Assembly (NCBI GenBank): GCA_027214255.1
Contig: JAPWHL010000007.1
Span: 114,949-178,948 of the forward strand
Source of the DNA: Roseovarius aestuarii
GTDB lineage: Bacteria; Pseudomonadota; Alphaproteobacteria; Rhodobacterales; Rhodobacteraceae
Reading direction: 5' to 3'
DNA: 64,000 nucleotides
The notes under the pieces are model-generated. The model searched no databases, was not told the origin of the DNA, and was given only the letters and a program-made list of their open reading frames with translations. The translations under genes were made by a program, and so were the position numbers. Of the stretch, positions 34,162-43,635 are shown piece by piece (within the stretch, counting starts at the first letter, position 1; every line of letters begins with the position of its first letter).

Positions 34162-35049
34162 ATGACAACGTCCAAACGCATCTATTCCGCCCTGACCTCT
34201 GACACCGGCTCCATCTGCAACCCCGGTGGCGACAGTTTGATCTTTCCTTATTGGAGTTTCACCAAAACGGTCATTGCTGTTTGCGCCCTGCGGTTGGTGG
34301 AAGATGGCAAACTCACCTTGGACAAGCCATTGTCAGGGTGGGACGCAACCCTGCGTCAGTTGATGAACCACACCTCTGGCCTGCCCGATTACGGCCCATT
34401 GACAGCTTACAAAGCCGCCGTCAGAAATGGCGACAACCCATGGGCGCGCGACGACATGATGCGCGCAGCGATGGCGCAAGGGCTGCTGTTCGCGCCGGGT
34501 ACCGGATGGTCCTATTCCAACATCGGTTACATGTTGATCCGCGAGTTGGTCGAAGACACGACCGGTCGCCCCTTGGCCGAAGTAATCCGGCATTTCATCA
34601 CAGATCCTCTGGATTTGAAAAGTATTGAACTGGCGACGACCTCGACCCAGTTTTCAAGCGTATTCTGGGATGCGGCCAATGGGTACGATCCGGCATGGGT
34701 CTATCCCGGATGCCTGACTGGCAACGCCTCAGATGCGGCGCACCTGTTGCACGCCCTGATGACGGGCATCCTGTTGAACGACGCAACATTGCGTCAAATG
34801 TGCGTCGCGCACCCCGTGGGCGGCGCGATTTCAGGTCGACCATGGACGCGTTGTGGATATGGTCTGGGTCTGATGTATGGCAAGTTTGGTGCTGCCGAGC
34901 GCGCCATCGGTCATTCCGGTGCGGGGCCGTTTTGCGTGAACGCCGTCTATCATTTTCCCGACCGGGATATACCGGTCACGGTTGCCAGCTTTGCCGATGG
35001 ATGCGACGAAGGCGTCGCAGAATTCGCTGCGGTCCAGTTCGATGCATGA
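34162..35049 (+). CDS. Serine hydrolase, beta-lactamase/PBP class C-like
   Basis: 295 residues with the class C pattern: SxxK at Ser32-Lys35 (SFTK), YSN at 118-120, and HSG at 251-253 in place of the KTG triad. There is no signal peptide, so unlike true beta-lactamases it appears cytosolic. The HxG box is typical of esterases and peptidases of this superfamily. A long inverted repeat follows the stop. Substrate unknown. Confidence 0.82.
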   Translation: MTTSKRIYSALTSDTGSICNPGGDSLIFPYWSFTKTVIAVCALRLVEDGKLTLDKPLSGWDATLRQLMNHTSGLPDYGPLTAYKAAVRNGDNPWARDDMMRAAMAQGLLFAPGTGWSYSNIGYMLIRELVEDTTGRPLAEVIRHFITDPLDLKSIELATTSTQFSSVFWDAANGYDPAWVYPGCLTGNASDAAHLLHALMTGILLNDATLRQMCVAHPVGGAISGRPWTRCGYGLGLMYGKFGAAERAIGHSGAGPFCVNAVYHFPDRDIPVTVASFADGCDEGVAEFAAVQFDA

Positions 35050-35090
35050 TGCCTGCATCGCACGGCCTTGGGCCGCGCGTTGCAGGCATC
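35048..35090. terminator. Convergent hairpin between the serine hydrolase and yghU
   Basis: Outer arms GATGCCTGCA (35048-35057) and TGCAGGCATC (35081-35090), inner arms CGGCC (35063-35067) and GGCCG (35071-35075). The outer arm overlaps the stop of the serine hydrolase. There is no long T-run. Confidence 0.6.
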
Positions 35091-35105
35091 TATGTCATTC
35101 ACACG

Positions 35106-35948
35106 TCATTCAAACGTTTTGAAATCTGCCGCGCTGTGGCGTTCGGGCAGCTGCATGTTCGGTTCCCCCCAGTTGCGGTTCACCTTGCGGCCGCGTTGAA
35201 TGGCGGGACGGGCTTCGATCACCTCGGCCCAGCGCATGACGTTATTGTAGCTGGCCACATCCAGAAACTCTGCCGCATCATATTGCCGCCCAAGGATCAG
35301 GTTGCCATACCATGGCCAGATCGCCATATCCGCGATCGTGTAATCATCGCCTGCGATAAACTCCCGCTCGGCCAATTGACGGTCCAGAACGTCCAGTTGG
35401 CGTTTGACCTCCATTGCAAAACGGTTGATCGGGTATTCAAATTTTTCTGGTGCATAGGCGTAGAAATGACCAAAACCGCCGCCCAGATAAGGGGCGCTGC
35501 CCATTTGCCAGAACAACCAATTCAGCGTCTCGGTGCGCGCAGGCCCCGATGCGGGCAGGAACGCGTCGAACTTCTCGGCCAGATGCATCAATATTGAGGC
35601 GGATTCGAACACCCGCACTGGCGCGTCGCCTGACCGATCCAGCAACGCGGGGATTTTGGAATTCGGGTTGATATCAACAAAGCCACTACCGAACTGATCG
35701 CCCTTGCCGATTTCAATCATCCACGCGTCATATTCAGCCGCATGCCCGGCCTCGAGCAGTTCTTCGAACATGGCCGTGACTTTGACCCCATTGGGCGTGG
35801 CCATTGAATACAACTGAAAGGGGTGATCCCCTTCGGGCAAGGTCTTGTCATGCGTCGCACCTGCGATGGGGCGATTGGTGCTGGCGAACTTGCCACCGTT
35901 CTCAGCGTCCCATGTCCAGACTTTGGGCGGGGTATAGGTCTTGGCCAT
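35106..35948 (-). CDS. yghU: Glutathione S-transferase-like disulfide-bond oxidoreductase YghU
   Basis: 280 residues of the Ure2p/YghU (nu-class) GST group, whose members bind two glutathiones and reduce small disulfides and peroxides. N-terminal extension with NRPIAGATHDKTLPEGDHPFQLYS-type segment, thioredoxin-like domain with TPNGVKVTAMFEEL and NSKIPAL, FESASILMHLAEKF as glutathione site, and an all-helical C-terminal domain with GDDYTIADMAIWPW. It sits near the formaldehyde dehydrogenase gene on the same strand. An inverted repeat (36023-36038) lies about 75 bases upstream. Confidence 0.9.
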   Translation of the reverse strand: MAKTYTPPKVWTWDAENGGKFASTNRPIAGATHDKTLPEGDHPFQLYSMATPNGVKVTAMFEELLEAGHAAEYDAWMIEIGKGDQFGSGFVDINPNSKIPALLDRSGDAPVRVFESASILMHLAEKFDAFLPASGPARTETLNWLFWQMGSAPYLGGGFGHFYAYAPEKFEYPINRFAMEVKRQLDVLDRQLAEREFIAGDDYTIADMAIWPWYGNLILGRQYDAAEFLDVASYNNVMRWAEVIEARPAIQRGRKVNRNWGEPNMQLPERHSAADFKTFE

Positions 35949-36022
35949 TACGGGCTCCTGTCATGTGTTGCGTTGGCCCTTACCTAAGCCACACAGCGCA
36001 GGGCGCAAGACTGGATGGTGCA

Positions 36023-36038
36023 CAACTACGTGTAGTTG
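36023..36038. promoter_or_regulatory. Candidate operator upstream of yghU
   Basis: CAACTAC-GT-GTAGTTG, a perfect 7-2-7 inverted repeat at 36023-36038, flanked by a second pair of arms GTGCA and TGCAC. Suggests a binding site for a dimeric regulator; none is encoded nearby. Confidence 0.4.
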
Positions 36039-36057
36039 GATGCACAGAACGGACAGG

Positions 36058-36081
36058 TAAGCTGCGCTTAAGCGCAGCTTA
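36058..36081. repeat. Perfect 24-base palindrome downstream of adhC
   Basis: TAA-GCTGCGCTTAAGCGCAGC-TTA, the sister of the copy at 14459-14482 with one compensated change in each arm. It lies nine bases past the adhC stop (minus strand). Confidence 0.7.
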
Positions 36082-36090
36082 CGCCCGAGT

Positions 36091-37203
<1,113 letters not shown>

Positions 37204-37497
37204 CGTGCGGATCTCCCATAAGTCTGATTTCGCCGCGACTCTGGGCGAAACACCGCCCAGTTTCAACACTCAAGATTGGCAAAGATTGAAATGCGCGGCA
37301 CCCCTTGGTCAAAGTGGCGTAATCAAGGATGGAAAAGCCCGCAGAATCGACCCTGTCGCAGATGGTGATAAAGGCACAATGCAGGTCAGAATGACTCGAT
37401 GTTTGGATCAACACTGCGTGATGCCACAGCTTGCAAGACGTCCGAAACCCCGCAGCGCCGCGTCAAAAATGTGCGCCGCTTTACAGAAGGCAATTCG

Positions 37498-37776
37498 ATG
37501 AAACATCTAAGTATCATTTTCTTAGCGTTACTGGCCTTGGCCGCCTGTCAGGACGAAGACGCCGCTAGCTTCGGCACACCGACGAAAGACGCTTGCGGCG
37601 CGCAGGCGCTCAGCAACGTGCTTGGCACACCTCATACCGACCACGATTTCAGCTCCCCTCAGCGCCCCCATCGGATCATCCCCCCCAATTCAGCCGTTAC
37701 GATGGACCACCGGCCAGATCGGTTGAACGTAGATGTGGATGATGCAGGTGAGATCACGCGGTTGTGGTGCGGCTAA
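37498..37776 (+). CDS. Lipoprotein of the peptidase inhibitor I78 family
   Basis: 92 residues. Signal peptide with lipobox LAAC (Cys17). The mature part matches I78 inhibitors: CGAQALSNVLGTP, RIIPPNSAVTMDHRPDRLNV and the closing ITRLWCG, with Cys33 and Cys91 likely forming a disulfide. Known members inhibit serine proteases such as subtilisin or trypsin. The ATG at 37498 is preceded by AAGG. It is divergent from adhC and lies upstream of imuB. Confidence 0.8.
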   Translation: MKHLSIIFLALLALAACQDEDAASFGTPTKDACGAQALSNVLGTPHTDHDFSSPQRPHRIIPPNSAVTMDHRPDRLNVDVDDAGEITRLWCG

Positions 37777-37885
37777 GATCGCAAGCGCGCAAGCGGCGAA
37801 GTGGCGGAAGGCACCATCCCTTTCATGGCTGCCTTCCTGTCTCTGATCCAGCGCGCTTCGCCGTGACAGCAGACTCGACTCTGTC

Positions 37886-37900
37886 GTTCACAGCCCGTAC
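37886..37900. promoter_or_regulatory. Degenerate second SOS-box-like site
   Basis: GTTC-N7-GTAC, one base off the alphaproteobacterial LexA pattern GTTC-N7-GTTC, nine bases left of the perfect site. Confidence 0.3.
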
Positions 37901-37908
37901 ATAATTCG

Positions 37909-37923
37909 GAACATATAGTGAAC
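37909..37923 (+). promoter_or_regulatory. SOS (LexA) box before imuB
   Basis: GAAC-ATATAGT-GAAC fits the alphaproteobacterial LexA site (GAAC-N7-GAAC, the complement of GTTC-N7-GTTC) exactly. It encloses a -10-like TATAGT and ends 13 bases before the imuB ATG, so LexA would block transcription. Confidence 0.85.
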
Positions 37924-37936
37924 AAAAAGTGCTGCC

Positions 37937-39598
37937 ATGCCCCACCGCCGCATTCTGTCCGTCTGGTTTCCCCGGCTTGGGGTGGACCGTCTTATGCGGC
38001 GCATGGGCGATCTGAACGGCGCGCCATTCGCCGTGGTGCGCGAGGTCGGGCAGATGCAAGTGCTAAGCGCGCTGTGTCCTGTGGCGCAAGCGGCAGGGTT
38101 GCGGGTGGATCAGCCGCTACGCGATGCGCATGCGCTATGTGCCGGATTGATCACGCGGGCGCAAAACCCACAGGCCGAGGCCGCGTTTCTGGATGCACTG
38201 AGCCGTTGGGCTGGACGTTATAGCCCTTGGGTGGCCCCGCAGCCCCCCTCGTCTTTGATGCTGGATGTGACCGGCTGTGCGCATCTGTTTGGTGGCGAAG
38301 CAGCGTTGATTACACAGCTGACCGACGCCGCTGCGGCCATGGGTGTGTCGGCCATATGCGGGCTGGCCGACACGCCCGGCGCGGCATGGGCGTTGGCGCG
38401 CTATGCCGGACGTGGCCCGGTGGCCGACCGTTCGGGCGACGCCATAGACCAAGAGGCGCGCGCAACCCGTTCACGCGCGGCTAAACGCCGTCACTGGGAA
38501 CGCGGCGGCACCGTACCCCAGGGCCCTGCCTCCCTTCACACCGCGCCGCGCATCTCGCCACCGGGCCAAACCCGTCAGGCGCTGGCCCCTTTGCCTGTTG
38601 CGGCCCTCAGGCTGGACACCGAGCAGGTCGCACAGCTGACACGACTAGGCTTGCGCCGTATTGGTGATTTGACCGGCCAACCGCGCGCGCCATTGGCACG
38701 GCGTTTCGGCAAGGGGCTGATCCTGCGCATGGATCAAGCGCTGGGAGCTGTACCCGAACCCATCAGCCCCTGTTCGGCCGCCCCCCGCTTTGCGACCCGA
38801 CTGACCCTGCCGGACCCGATTGGATTGCACTCGGACATACTTGCCGCGCTGGACCGATTGATCCCGCGCCTGTGTGAAATGCTGCGCGCCAAGGGGCGCG
38901 GCGCGCGTCAAGTTCGTCTACAAGCGTGGCGTTGTGACGACACGATGGGCTGGATCGAGATCGGGTTGGCCCGTCCTGCCGACCAGCCCGAGCGCATCAC
39001 TCCACTGCTAGCGATGAAGCTGGAAGAGCTGGACGCAGGATACGGCATCGACATCCTACGGCTGGAGGCAACCCGCACCGAAGCCCTGCACAGCACCCGC
39101 CCTGCGGGGCATCTCGACGCCGCGCGCACCGCACGTCAGCAACGGGATCATGGCAGCGCACTGGAGGATCTGATTGGACGGATGGGCGCGCGCATCGGGC
39201 TGGACGCGATCACCCGTCGCCACCCGGCCAGTAGCCATATCCCAGAAAAATGCGCCCGAATCCTGCCCGCCGCCTTTTCGCAATCCACCCCCTCCGGCAC
39301 ATGGCCCCATCCACCCGCACCACGTCCCCTGCTGCTGTGGCCCCCCGAATTGGTCGGCGCATCCGAACAGGCACACCCGCCCGCGCAGTTCCGTTGGCGT
39401 GGACAGACCCATGACTTGGCCGAGGCCCGTGGCCCGGAACGAATCGCACCTGAATGGTGGCTGGACGATCCCGGCTGGCGCAACGGCGTGCGCGATTATT
39501 GGCAGGTACTCACCCAAACCGGTGCGCGCTTGTGGCTGTTTTATGCCCATGGCGCCGCCCTCGGGCCCGGCTGGTTCTGTCAGGGCGAATTCACCTAA
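37937..39598 (+). CDS. imuB: ImuB-like Y-family DNA polymerase homologue
   Basis: 553 residues. It begins RRILSVWFPRLGVDRLMRR, where active Y-family polymerases carry catalytic acids; the lack of these acids is the mark of ImuB, a non-catalytic partner of ImuA and DnaE2 in SOS mutagenesis. A helix-hairpin-helix-like stretch (VAQLTRLGLRRIGDLTGQPRAPLARRFG, roughly 225-252) precedes the little-finger region. A perfect SOS box lies upstream. Neither imuA nor dnaE2 is next to it, unlike the usual cassette. A 12-base inverted repeat begins at its stop. Confidence 0.87.
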   Translation: MPHRRILSVWFPRLGVDRLMRRMGDLNGAPFAVVREVGQMQVLSALCPVAQAAGLRVDQPLRDAHALCAGLITRAQNPQAEAAFLDALSRWAGRYSPWVAPQPPSSLMLDVTGCAHLFGGEAALITQLTDAAAAMGVSAICGLADTPGAAWALARYAGRGPVADRSGDAIDQEARATRSRAAKRRHWERGGTVPQGPASLHTAPRISPPGQTRQALAPLPVAALRLDTEQVAQLTRLGLRRIGDLTGQPRAPLARRFGKGLILRMDQALGAVPEPISPCSAAPRFATRLTLPDPIGLHSDILAALDRLIPRLCEMLRAKGRGARQVRLQAWRCDDTMGWIEIGLARPADQPERITPLLAMKLEELDAGYGIDILRLEATRTEALHSTRPAGHLDAARTARQQRDHGSALEDLIGRMGARIGLDAITRRHPASSHIPEKCARILPAAFSQSTPSGTWPHPPAPRPLLLWPPELVGASEQAHPPAQFRWRGQTHDLAEARGPERIAPEWWLDDPGWRNGVRDYWQVLTQTGARLWLFYAHGAALGPGWFCQGEFT

Positions 39599-39642
39599 TC
39601 CGCCGGTATCACCGCTCGAATTTGCTTGCCATACCGGCGGAT
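39598..39642 (+). terminator. Perfect 12-base inverted repeat after imuB
   Basis: ATCCGCCGGTAT (39598-39609) and ATACCGGCGGAT (39631-39642) around a 21-base loop. There is no T-run, so it could be an mRNA 3' stabiliser or a regulator site rather than a terminator. Confidence 0.4.
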
Positions 39643-39660
39643 CAGCGCAACTCTGCAGAT

Positions 39661-40005
39661 ATGAGTTATCAATCCCCCGGCCCTATGACAGGCGTGCATG
39701 GCACCCCCCAAGTCGCCTTTCACCGCACCGAGTTAAGTGTGATCCTGTCGCTCTATGGTCGCATGGTCGCTGCGGGGGAATGGCGCGATTATGGTATTTC
39801 CTGCCTGCGCGACATCGCGGTCTTCTCGGTTTTTCGTCGCGCCGCCGAACATCCGCTCTACCGGATCGAAAAGCGCCCACATCTGCGAGGCAAGCAAGGG
39901 CAATATGCGGTCGTCGGTATGGATGGTCAGATCCTGAAACGCGGCGCGGACCTGCGCCAAGTGCTGCGCATTCTGGAGCGCAAGCTGATCCGCGCTGTGG
40001 AATAA
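39661..40005 (+). CDS. DUF2794 domain protein
   Basis: 114 residues, cytosolic. The pattern VAFHRTELSVILSLYGRMVAAGEWRDYGI, AVFSVFRRAAEHPLYRIEKRP and QGQYAVVGMDGQILKRG is the DUF2794 family, found almost only in alphaproteobacteria. Function unknown. The ATG at 39661 was chosen where the family similarity begins, leaving 62 bases to imuB. Confidence 0.85.
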   Translation: MSYQSPGPMTGVHGTPQVAFHRTELSVILSLYGRMVAAGEWRDYGISCLRDIAVFSVFRRAAEHPLYRIEKRPHLRGKQGQYAVVGMDGQILKRGADLRQVLRILERKLIRAVE

Positions 40006-40083
40006 AGCGCACCCCGACCAAAAGAGCTGCGCCACCGCACAAGACCATGCCGTATTTCACGCCCCCCTCAAGGAAACCGACTT

Positions 40084-40719
40084 ATGACAATTGACACCTA
40101 TATGCTGTATCTGGGTGCGGTCGCGGTATTTTTCGCAACACCACCGGACACCAGCCAACTCTTGATCATTTCAAACTCGATGCGGCATGGGTTGCAGCGC
40201 AGTCTTTGGACCCTGTTCGGCGATCTAAGCGCAAACACGCTGCAAATGACCGCCGCCGCCTTTGGTCTGGCCGCAGTTATTGCCACCTCTGCCACCGCAT
40301 TTACAGTCATCAAATGGTTGGGCGTCGCCTATCTGGCATGGATCGGCCTGCAAATGATGCTGTCCCTCCCGGATGGGCGCGACACAGAGCAGACAAGTAC
40401 AGTGAGCGCGAACCAAGCCCGCGCGGGTTTCTTGTGGCGGCAGGGGTTTTTCACCTCGCTGGCCAATCCCTTTGCCGTGGTGTTCTTTGCAGCCCTATTT
40501 CCGCAGTTTATCACTCCGGGTGCGCCAGTTTTGCCTCAGTTGATGGTACTAGGTCTGACCTATCTTGTGGTGGACGGCGTGATATTGCTGCTGTGGGGAT
40601 GGCTGGGCCAAAGTGCGGCAGGCATGCTGCGCGGCGTCTGGATCACACGGACCTGCGGCGCGCTGATGATGGGTGCGGCGGCACTTTTGGCGGGCAAAGA
40701 CATCAGCCCCCAGCGATAG
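40084..40719 (+). CDS. LysE family amino acid/threonine exporter
   Basis: 211 residues with six hydrophobic segments and the LysE/RhtB layout: TPPDTSQLLIISNSMRHGLQRSL near the N-terminus (the family usually has GPxxxxV here), then FTVIKWLGVAYLAWIGLQMM and RQGFFTSLANPFAVVFFAALFPQFI. Exports amino acids or related compounds; substrate unknown. A 40-residue polar loop is short, as usual. Dispersed element B and a convergent hairpin follow. Confidence 0.87.
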   Translation: MTIDTYMLYLGAVAVFFATPPDTSQLLIISNSMRHGLQRSLWTLFGDLSANTLQMTAAAFGLAAVIATSATAFTVIKWLGVAYLAWIGLQMMLSLPDGRDTEQTSTVSANQARAGFLWRQGFFTSLANPFAVVFFAALFPQFITPGAPVLPQLMVLGLTYLVVDGVILLLWGWLGQSAAGMLRGVWITRTCGALMMGAAALLAGKDISPQR

Positions 40720-40736
40720 CGCCGGGGGCCGCCGTT

Positions 40737-40765
40737 GGATTTTGGGTATTTGAACCAAGAAAAAA
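40737..40765 (+). repeat. Dispersed 3'-end element, copy B
   Basis: GGATTTTGGGTATTTGAACC followed by AAGAAAAA, 17 bases after the LysE stop. It matches copy A at 12335-12362. Confidence 0.5.
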
Positions 40766-40788
40766 TCAGGTCGCGGCGGCAAAGATTC

Positions 40789-40817
40789 GGGCTGAAAATG
40801 CAATGCATTTTCAGCCC
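40789..40817. terminator. Convergent hairpin between the LysE and tautomerase genes
   Basis: Perfect 14-base arms GGGCTGAAAATGCA (40789-40802) and TGCATTTTCAGCCC (40804-40817) with one base between. Confidence 0.75.
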
Positions 40818-40844
40818 CCGCCCGACATTTTCAGCTTTGCTTTG

Positions 40845-41039
40845 TCAATCTGATGCCGGATCCGAATAGAGCCGCCCGGCCTGCGCCCAGTCACCTTTGT
40901 CGACATCTGTGAAGACCAAGCTGACCGAATCGGCACTGACGCCTGTCACACGCGTGAATGCATCGGTCAGCTCTTGCGCCAGCGCGCGTTTCATTTCAGG
41001 CGTTCGGCCGGCAAACATTTCGACACGGATCATGGGCAT
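40845..41039 (-). CDS. 4-oxalocrotonate tautomerase family protein
   Basis: 64 residues. After Met removal the N-terminal Pro (MPMIRVEM) would be the catalytic base of the tautomerase fold. Family segments: GRTPEMKRALAQELTDAFTRVTG and VSLVFTDVDKGDW. The usual catalytic arginines are hard to place, so the substrate is unclear. It lies upstream of LysE on the opposite strand and downstream of the glutamine amidotransferase. Confidence 0.85.
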   Translation of the reverse strand: MPMIRVEMFAGRTPEMKRALAQELTDAFTRVTGVSADSVSLVFTDVDKGDWAQAGRLYSDPASD

Positions 41040-41178
41040 GGGAATCTCCTTACTGGATATTGGGTACTCTATGGCCCCCGTTGGGGGCGATTCTGGAGTG
41101 GTTCTTCGGGGTAGGTGTAATGTCTTTGACCCTCACGACTTGGGCTCACGGGGTCAATGCCTTGGATGGCGATCCGCC

Positions 41179-41928
41179 TTACCCGGGCGCGGGGCCATAT
41201 CGCGTCACAAAATTACGTAGGATCATTTCGGGCGCGTGCACATCCGCCGCACGGCACATTGCAATCAGATCCCCAGCCATATCCGGCGGGAAGTAGCCAT
41301 GGTGCTTGTAGATGTGAATCCGGGTTTCGAACCCGTCTGCATCGGCCTCGGGGTGGAACTGTGTGGCATAGATGTTGGATTTGTAGCGAACCATTTGGAA
41401 TGGGCAGGCGGGCGCGCTGACCAGATGCACACAGCCCGACGGAAGAGATTGCAAAGCCTCTTTGTGGCCGACAAAAGCCTCAAACCGTTCGGGCAATCCG
41501 GCCAGCAACGGATCTGTAGCCCCTTGGGCAGTCACCTGACACTTCGTCGTTCCCACAGGTTCGCCGTAACGTCCCTGACTAACGTCCCCCTGCAGATGCC
41601 GGCCCAGTATGCCGATCCCATAGCAACAGCCCAGAAACGGAATGTCCTGTGCGCTGACCTGTGGCATCAAGGAGAGGACCGATGCCTCGATCCGGGCCTC
41701 GACCGGGCTTTTGTTTTGAGGGGCGTCGCTAACGCACCCCGGACCGCCGCCAACAATCACGCCTGAGTAAGAGCTCACATCCAACCCCTCAGGCAATTCT
41801 TCGCGGTCCAATTGTATCCGGTGCACCTGATCATCCGCGAGCCCGCCCTTGGCCAGAAAGGCGGCATATTCAGCGTCCGAGGCATCCCGTTCGGGGCGCA
41901 ACTGTAAAATCAAAAAGGGCCGATCCAT
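41179..41928 (-). CDS. Class I glutamine amidotransferase
   Basis: 249 residues. The GATase fold has nucleophile Cys102 in GCCYGIG, and His192 and Glu194 in QFHPEAD. It is a stand-alone domain of the GuaA-amidotransferase-like type. Such proteins hydrolyse glutamine or gamma-glutamyl compounds, for example gamma-glutamyl-gamma-aminobutyrate or other amides; the substrate here is unknown. The N-terminus has RPERDASDAEYAAFLAKGGL, common in this subgroup. Confidence 0.86.
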   Translation of the reverse strand: MDRPFLILQLRPERDASDAEYAAFLAKGGLADDQVHRIQLDREELPEGLDVSSYSGVIVGGGPGCVSDAPQNKSPVEARIEASVLSLMPQVSAQDIPFLGCCYGIGILGRHLQGDVSQGRYGEPVGTTKCQVTAQGATDPLLAGLPERFEAFVGHKEALQSLPSGCVHLVSAPACPFQMVRYKSNIYATQFHPEADADGFETRIHIYKHHGYFPPDMAGDLIAMCRAADVHAPEMILRNFVTRYGPAPG

Positions 41929-42077
41929 TTACATGCCTCCTGCGCGCCATTGTGGTATGACCTGCCCAAAGCGTTCAGACCCGTCAAGGCCGCCCCGCCT
42001 GCTATGTATGAAAAACCTGCGAACCTTGGTATTTTCACGGATCGTGGCACCGCACAGACCACTTGACGGTCAACCGC

Positions 42078-42105
42078 TTGACCCTGCGCGCCAATCCAAT
42101 ACCCT
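42078..42105 (+). promoter_or_regulatory. Candidate promoter for the DUF4170-waaA-lpxK operon
   Basis: TTGACC (42078-42083), 16 bases, TACCCT (42100-42105). A second TTGACG lies 15 bases upstream of the -35. Confidence 0.4.
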
Positions 42106-42142
42106 GCGCGCGCACCTTTCACCCTAAAGGATTGAGCCCCTC

Positions 42143-42385
42143 ATGACCCAACGTCTGCATCTCGTCTTCGGTGGCGAACTGACCGACCCTGCGCATAATG
42201 TATTCAAGGATGTGAACGACCTGCATATCGTTGGCATATTCCCGAATTACGAGGCCGCTCACAGCGCCTGGAAGGCCGAGGCGCAGCGCACCGTCGACAA
42301 TGCCCATATGCGCTATTTCATTGCTCATCTGCACAAGCTGCGCGATGCGGACCGGGAAACATCGCCTACCGAAGAGCTGGGCTGA
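42143..42385 (+). CDS. DUF4170 domain protein
   Basis: 80 residues, starting MTQRLHLVFGGELTDPAHNVF with DLHIVGIFPNYEAAHSAWKAEAQRTVDNAHMRYFI, the DUF4170 pattern. The family is small, restricted to alphaproteobacteria, and commonly lies beside the Kdo transferase gene, as here. Function unknown. Eight bases separate it from the next start. Confidence 0.85.
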   Translation: MTQRLHLVFGGELTDPAHNVFKDVNDLHIVGIFPNYEAAHSAWKAEAQRTVDNAHMRYFIAHLHKLRDADRETSPTEELG

Positions 42386-42393
42386 CCGCCCCG

Positions 42394-43635
42394 ATGGGCA
42401 AATCAATCAGCCTTGCGGCCTATCTGACCTGGGCCCGGCGCGCGGCCACCGGCCCGATGGACGGGTTTACCCCGAGCAGGCCGCGTCCGGAGGGCGCGGT
42501 GATCTGGGGGCATGCCACCAGTCAGGACCATGCCCGCGCCCTGATTCAATTCAGCGAGCGCCTATCGACCCAGCGCGCCGGACCGCGTGCCTCAAAGCTC
42601 AGCCTGTTGCTAACCATGGCACCGGGCCTGCCCGCCCCGGCGCACACCCGCCAACTGACGATATTGCAGGATCTGCCGAGCGAAAATGGCACCGATCCGC
42701 ATGCGTTTCTCGATCATTGGCGTCCGGATCTCTGCCTGTGGACAGGGGGAGATCTGCGCCCTGCGCTGCTGGTCGAGGCCGAAGCGCGGGGCGTGCCATT
42801 GTTCTTGGTCGATGCCGATCGCTCAATGCTGGAACGCTTGAAATGGCAGTGGCTGCCTGATGTAACGCGAACGCTGCTCGGTCGGTTTTCACGAATCATG
42901 GCCCGTTCGGAAACGACGGCACAGTATCTACGCCGTCAAGGTGTCCCGGATGACATTATCTCGGTGACCGGTATCTTTCAGGAAGGCGCGATAACCCTGC
43001 CTTACAACGAGGCGCTGCGCGAAGAAATGGCCACAAGCCTGCGCGGTCGTCCGATCTGGCTGGCGGCCATGTTAAAGCCGGATGAGTTAAGCATCGTTCT
43101 GGCCGCGCATCGACAGGCCAGCCGCCTGACCCATCGTCTGTGCCTTATCATTGTTCCTGACGATCTAAAGGATCGTGACTTTTTCGCACAGGCATTGGCC
43201 GATGAAGAATGGCGCCATATCGTCTGGTCCAATGGCGACATGCCCGAAGAAACCACGCAAGTCCTGCTGGCCGATACGCGCGGTGAACTGGGGCTGTGGT
43301 ATCGACTGTCTCCGATCAGCTTCATGGGCAGTTCTTTGGGGTCGGGCATGGGAGGGAGCGACCCGAATGAACCGGCGGCCCATGGATCGGCCATCGTTTA
43401 CGGGCCGAATGTGGGGCGGTACTTGCCCAGTTATACGCGCTACGCCGAAGCCGGTGCTGCCCGGATTGTGCGGGATGAACATACCTTGGCAGCCGCACTG
43501 GGACGCTTGATCGCAGCAGATCAAGCCGCCGCGATGGCGCATGCGGCGTGGGATGTTGCATCGACTGGAGCGCAGGTAACAGACCAGATCGTCGAATTGG
43601 CCCATGATGCGCTCGACACATTGGAGAGCACCTGA
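42394..43635 (+). CDS. waaA: 3-deoxy-D-manno-octulosonic acid transferase-like protein (divergent WaaA)
   Basis: 413 residues of the GT-B Kdo-transferase family. N-terminal [15 protein letters not shown] and IWGHATS (38-43), [14 protein letters not shown], and the C-terminal [15 protein letters not shown] place it in the WaaA family. The family's catalytic Glu, in the SxGE of the HxxSxGE motif, is replaced: the sequence reads HATSQDHA, with His where the Glu should be. It may be a second, altered transferase; another waaA could exist elsewhere in the genome. It overlaps lpxK. Confidence 0.75.
   Translation: MGKSISLAAYLTWARRAATGPMDGFTPSRPRPEGAVIWGHATSQDHARALIQFSERLSTQRAGPRASKLSLLLTMAPGLPAPAHTRQLTILQDLPSENGTDPHAFLDHWRPDLCLWTGGDLRPALLVEAEARGVPLFLVDADRSMLERLKWQWLPDVTRTLLGRFSRIMARSETTAQYLRRQGVPDDIISVTGIFQEGAITLPYNEALREEMATSLRGRPIWLAAMLKPDELSIVLAAHRQASRLTHRLCLIIVPDDLKDRDFFAQALADEEWRHIVWSNGDMPEETTQVLLADTRGELGLWYRLSPISFMGSSLGSGMGGSDPNEPAAHGSAIVYGPNVGRYLPSYTRYAEAGAARIVRDEHTLAAALGRLIAADQAAAMAHAAWDVASTGAQVTDQIVELAHDALDTLEST

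Noticed and set aside
37204..37497. A gene in the 294-base gap between adhC and the I78 lipoprotein.
   Set aside because: The open frames there are extensions of the neighbours without ribosome sites. It is most likely a divergent promoter region.
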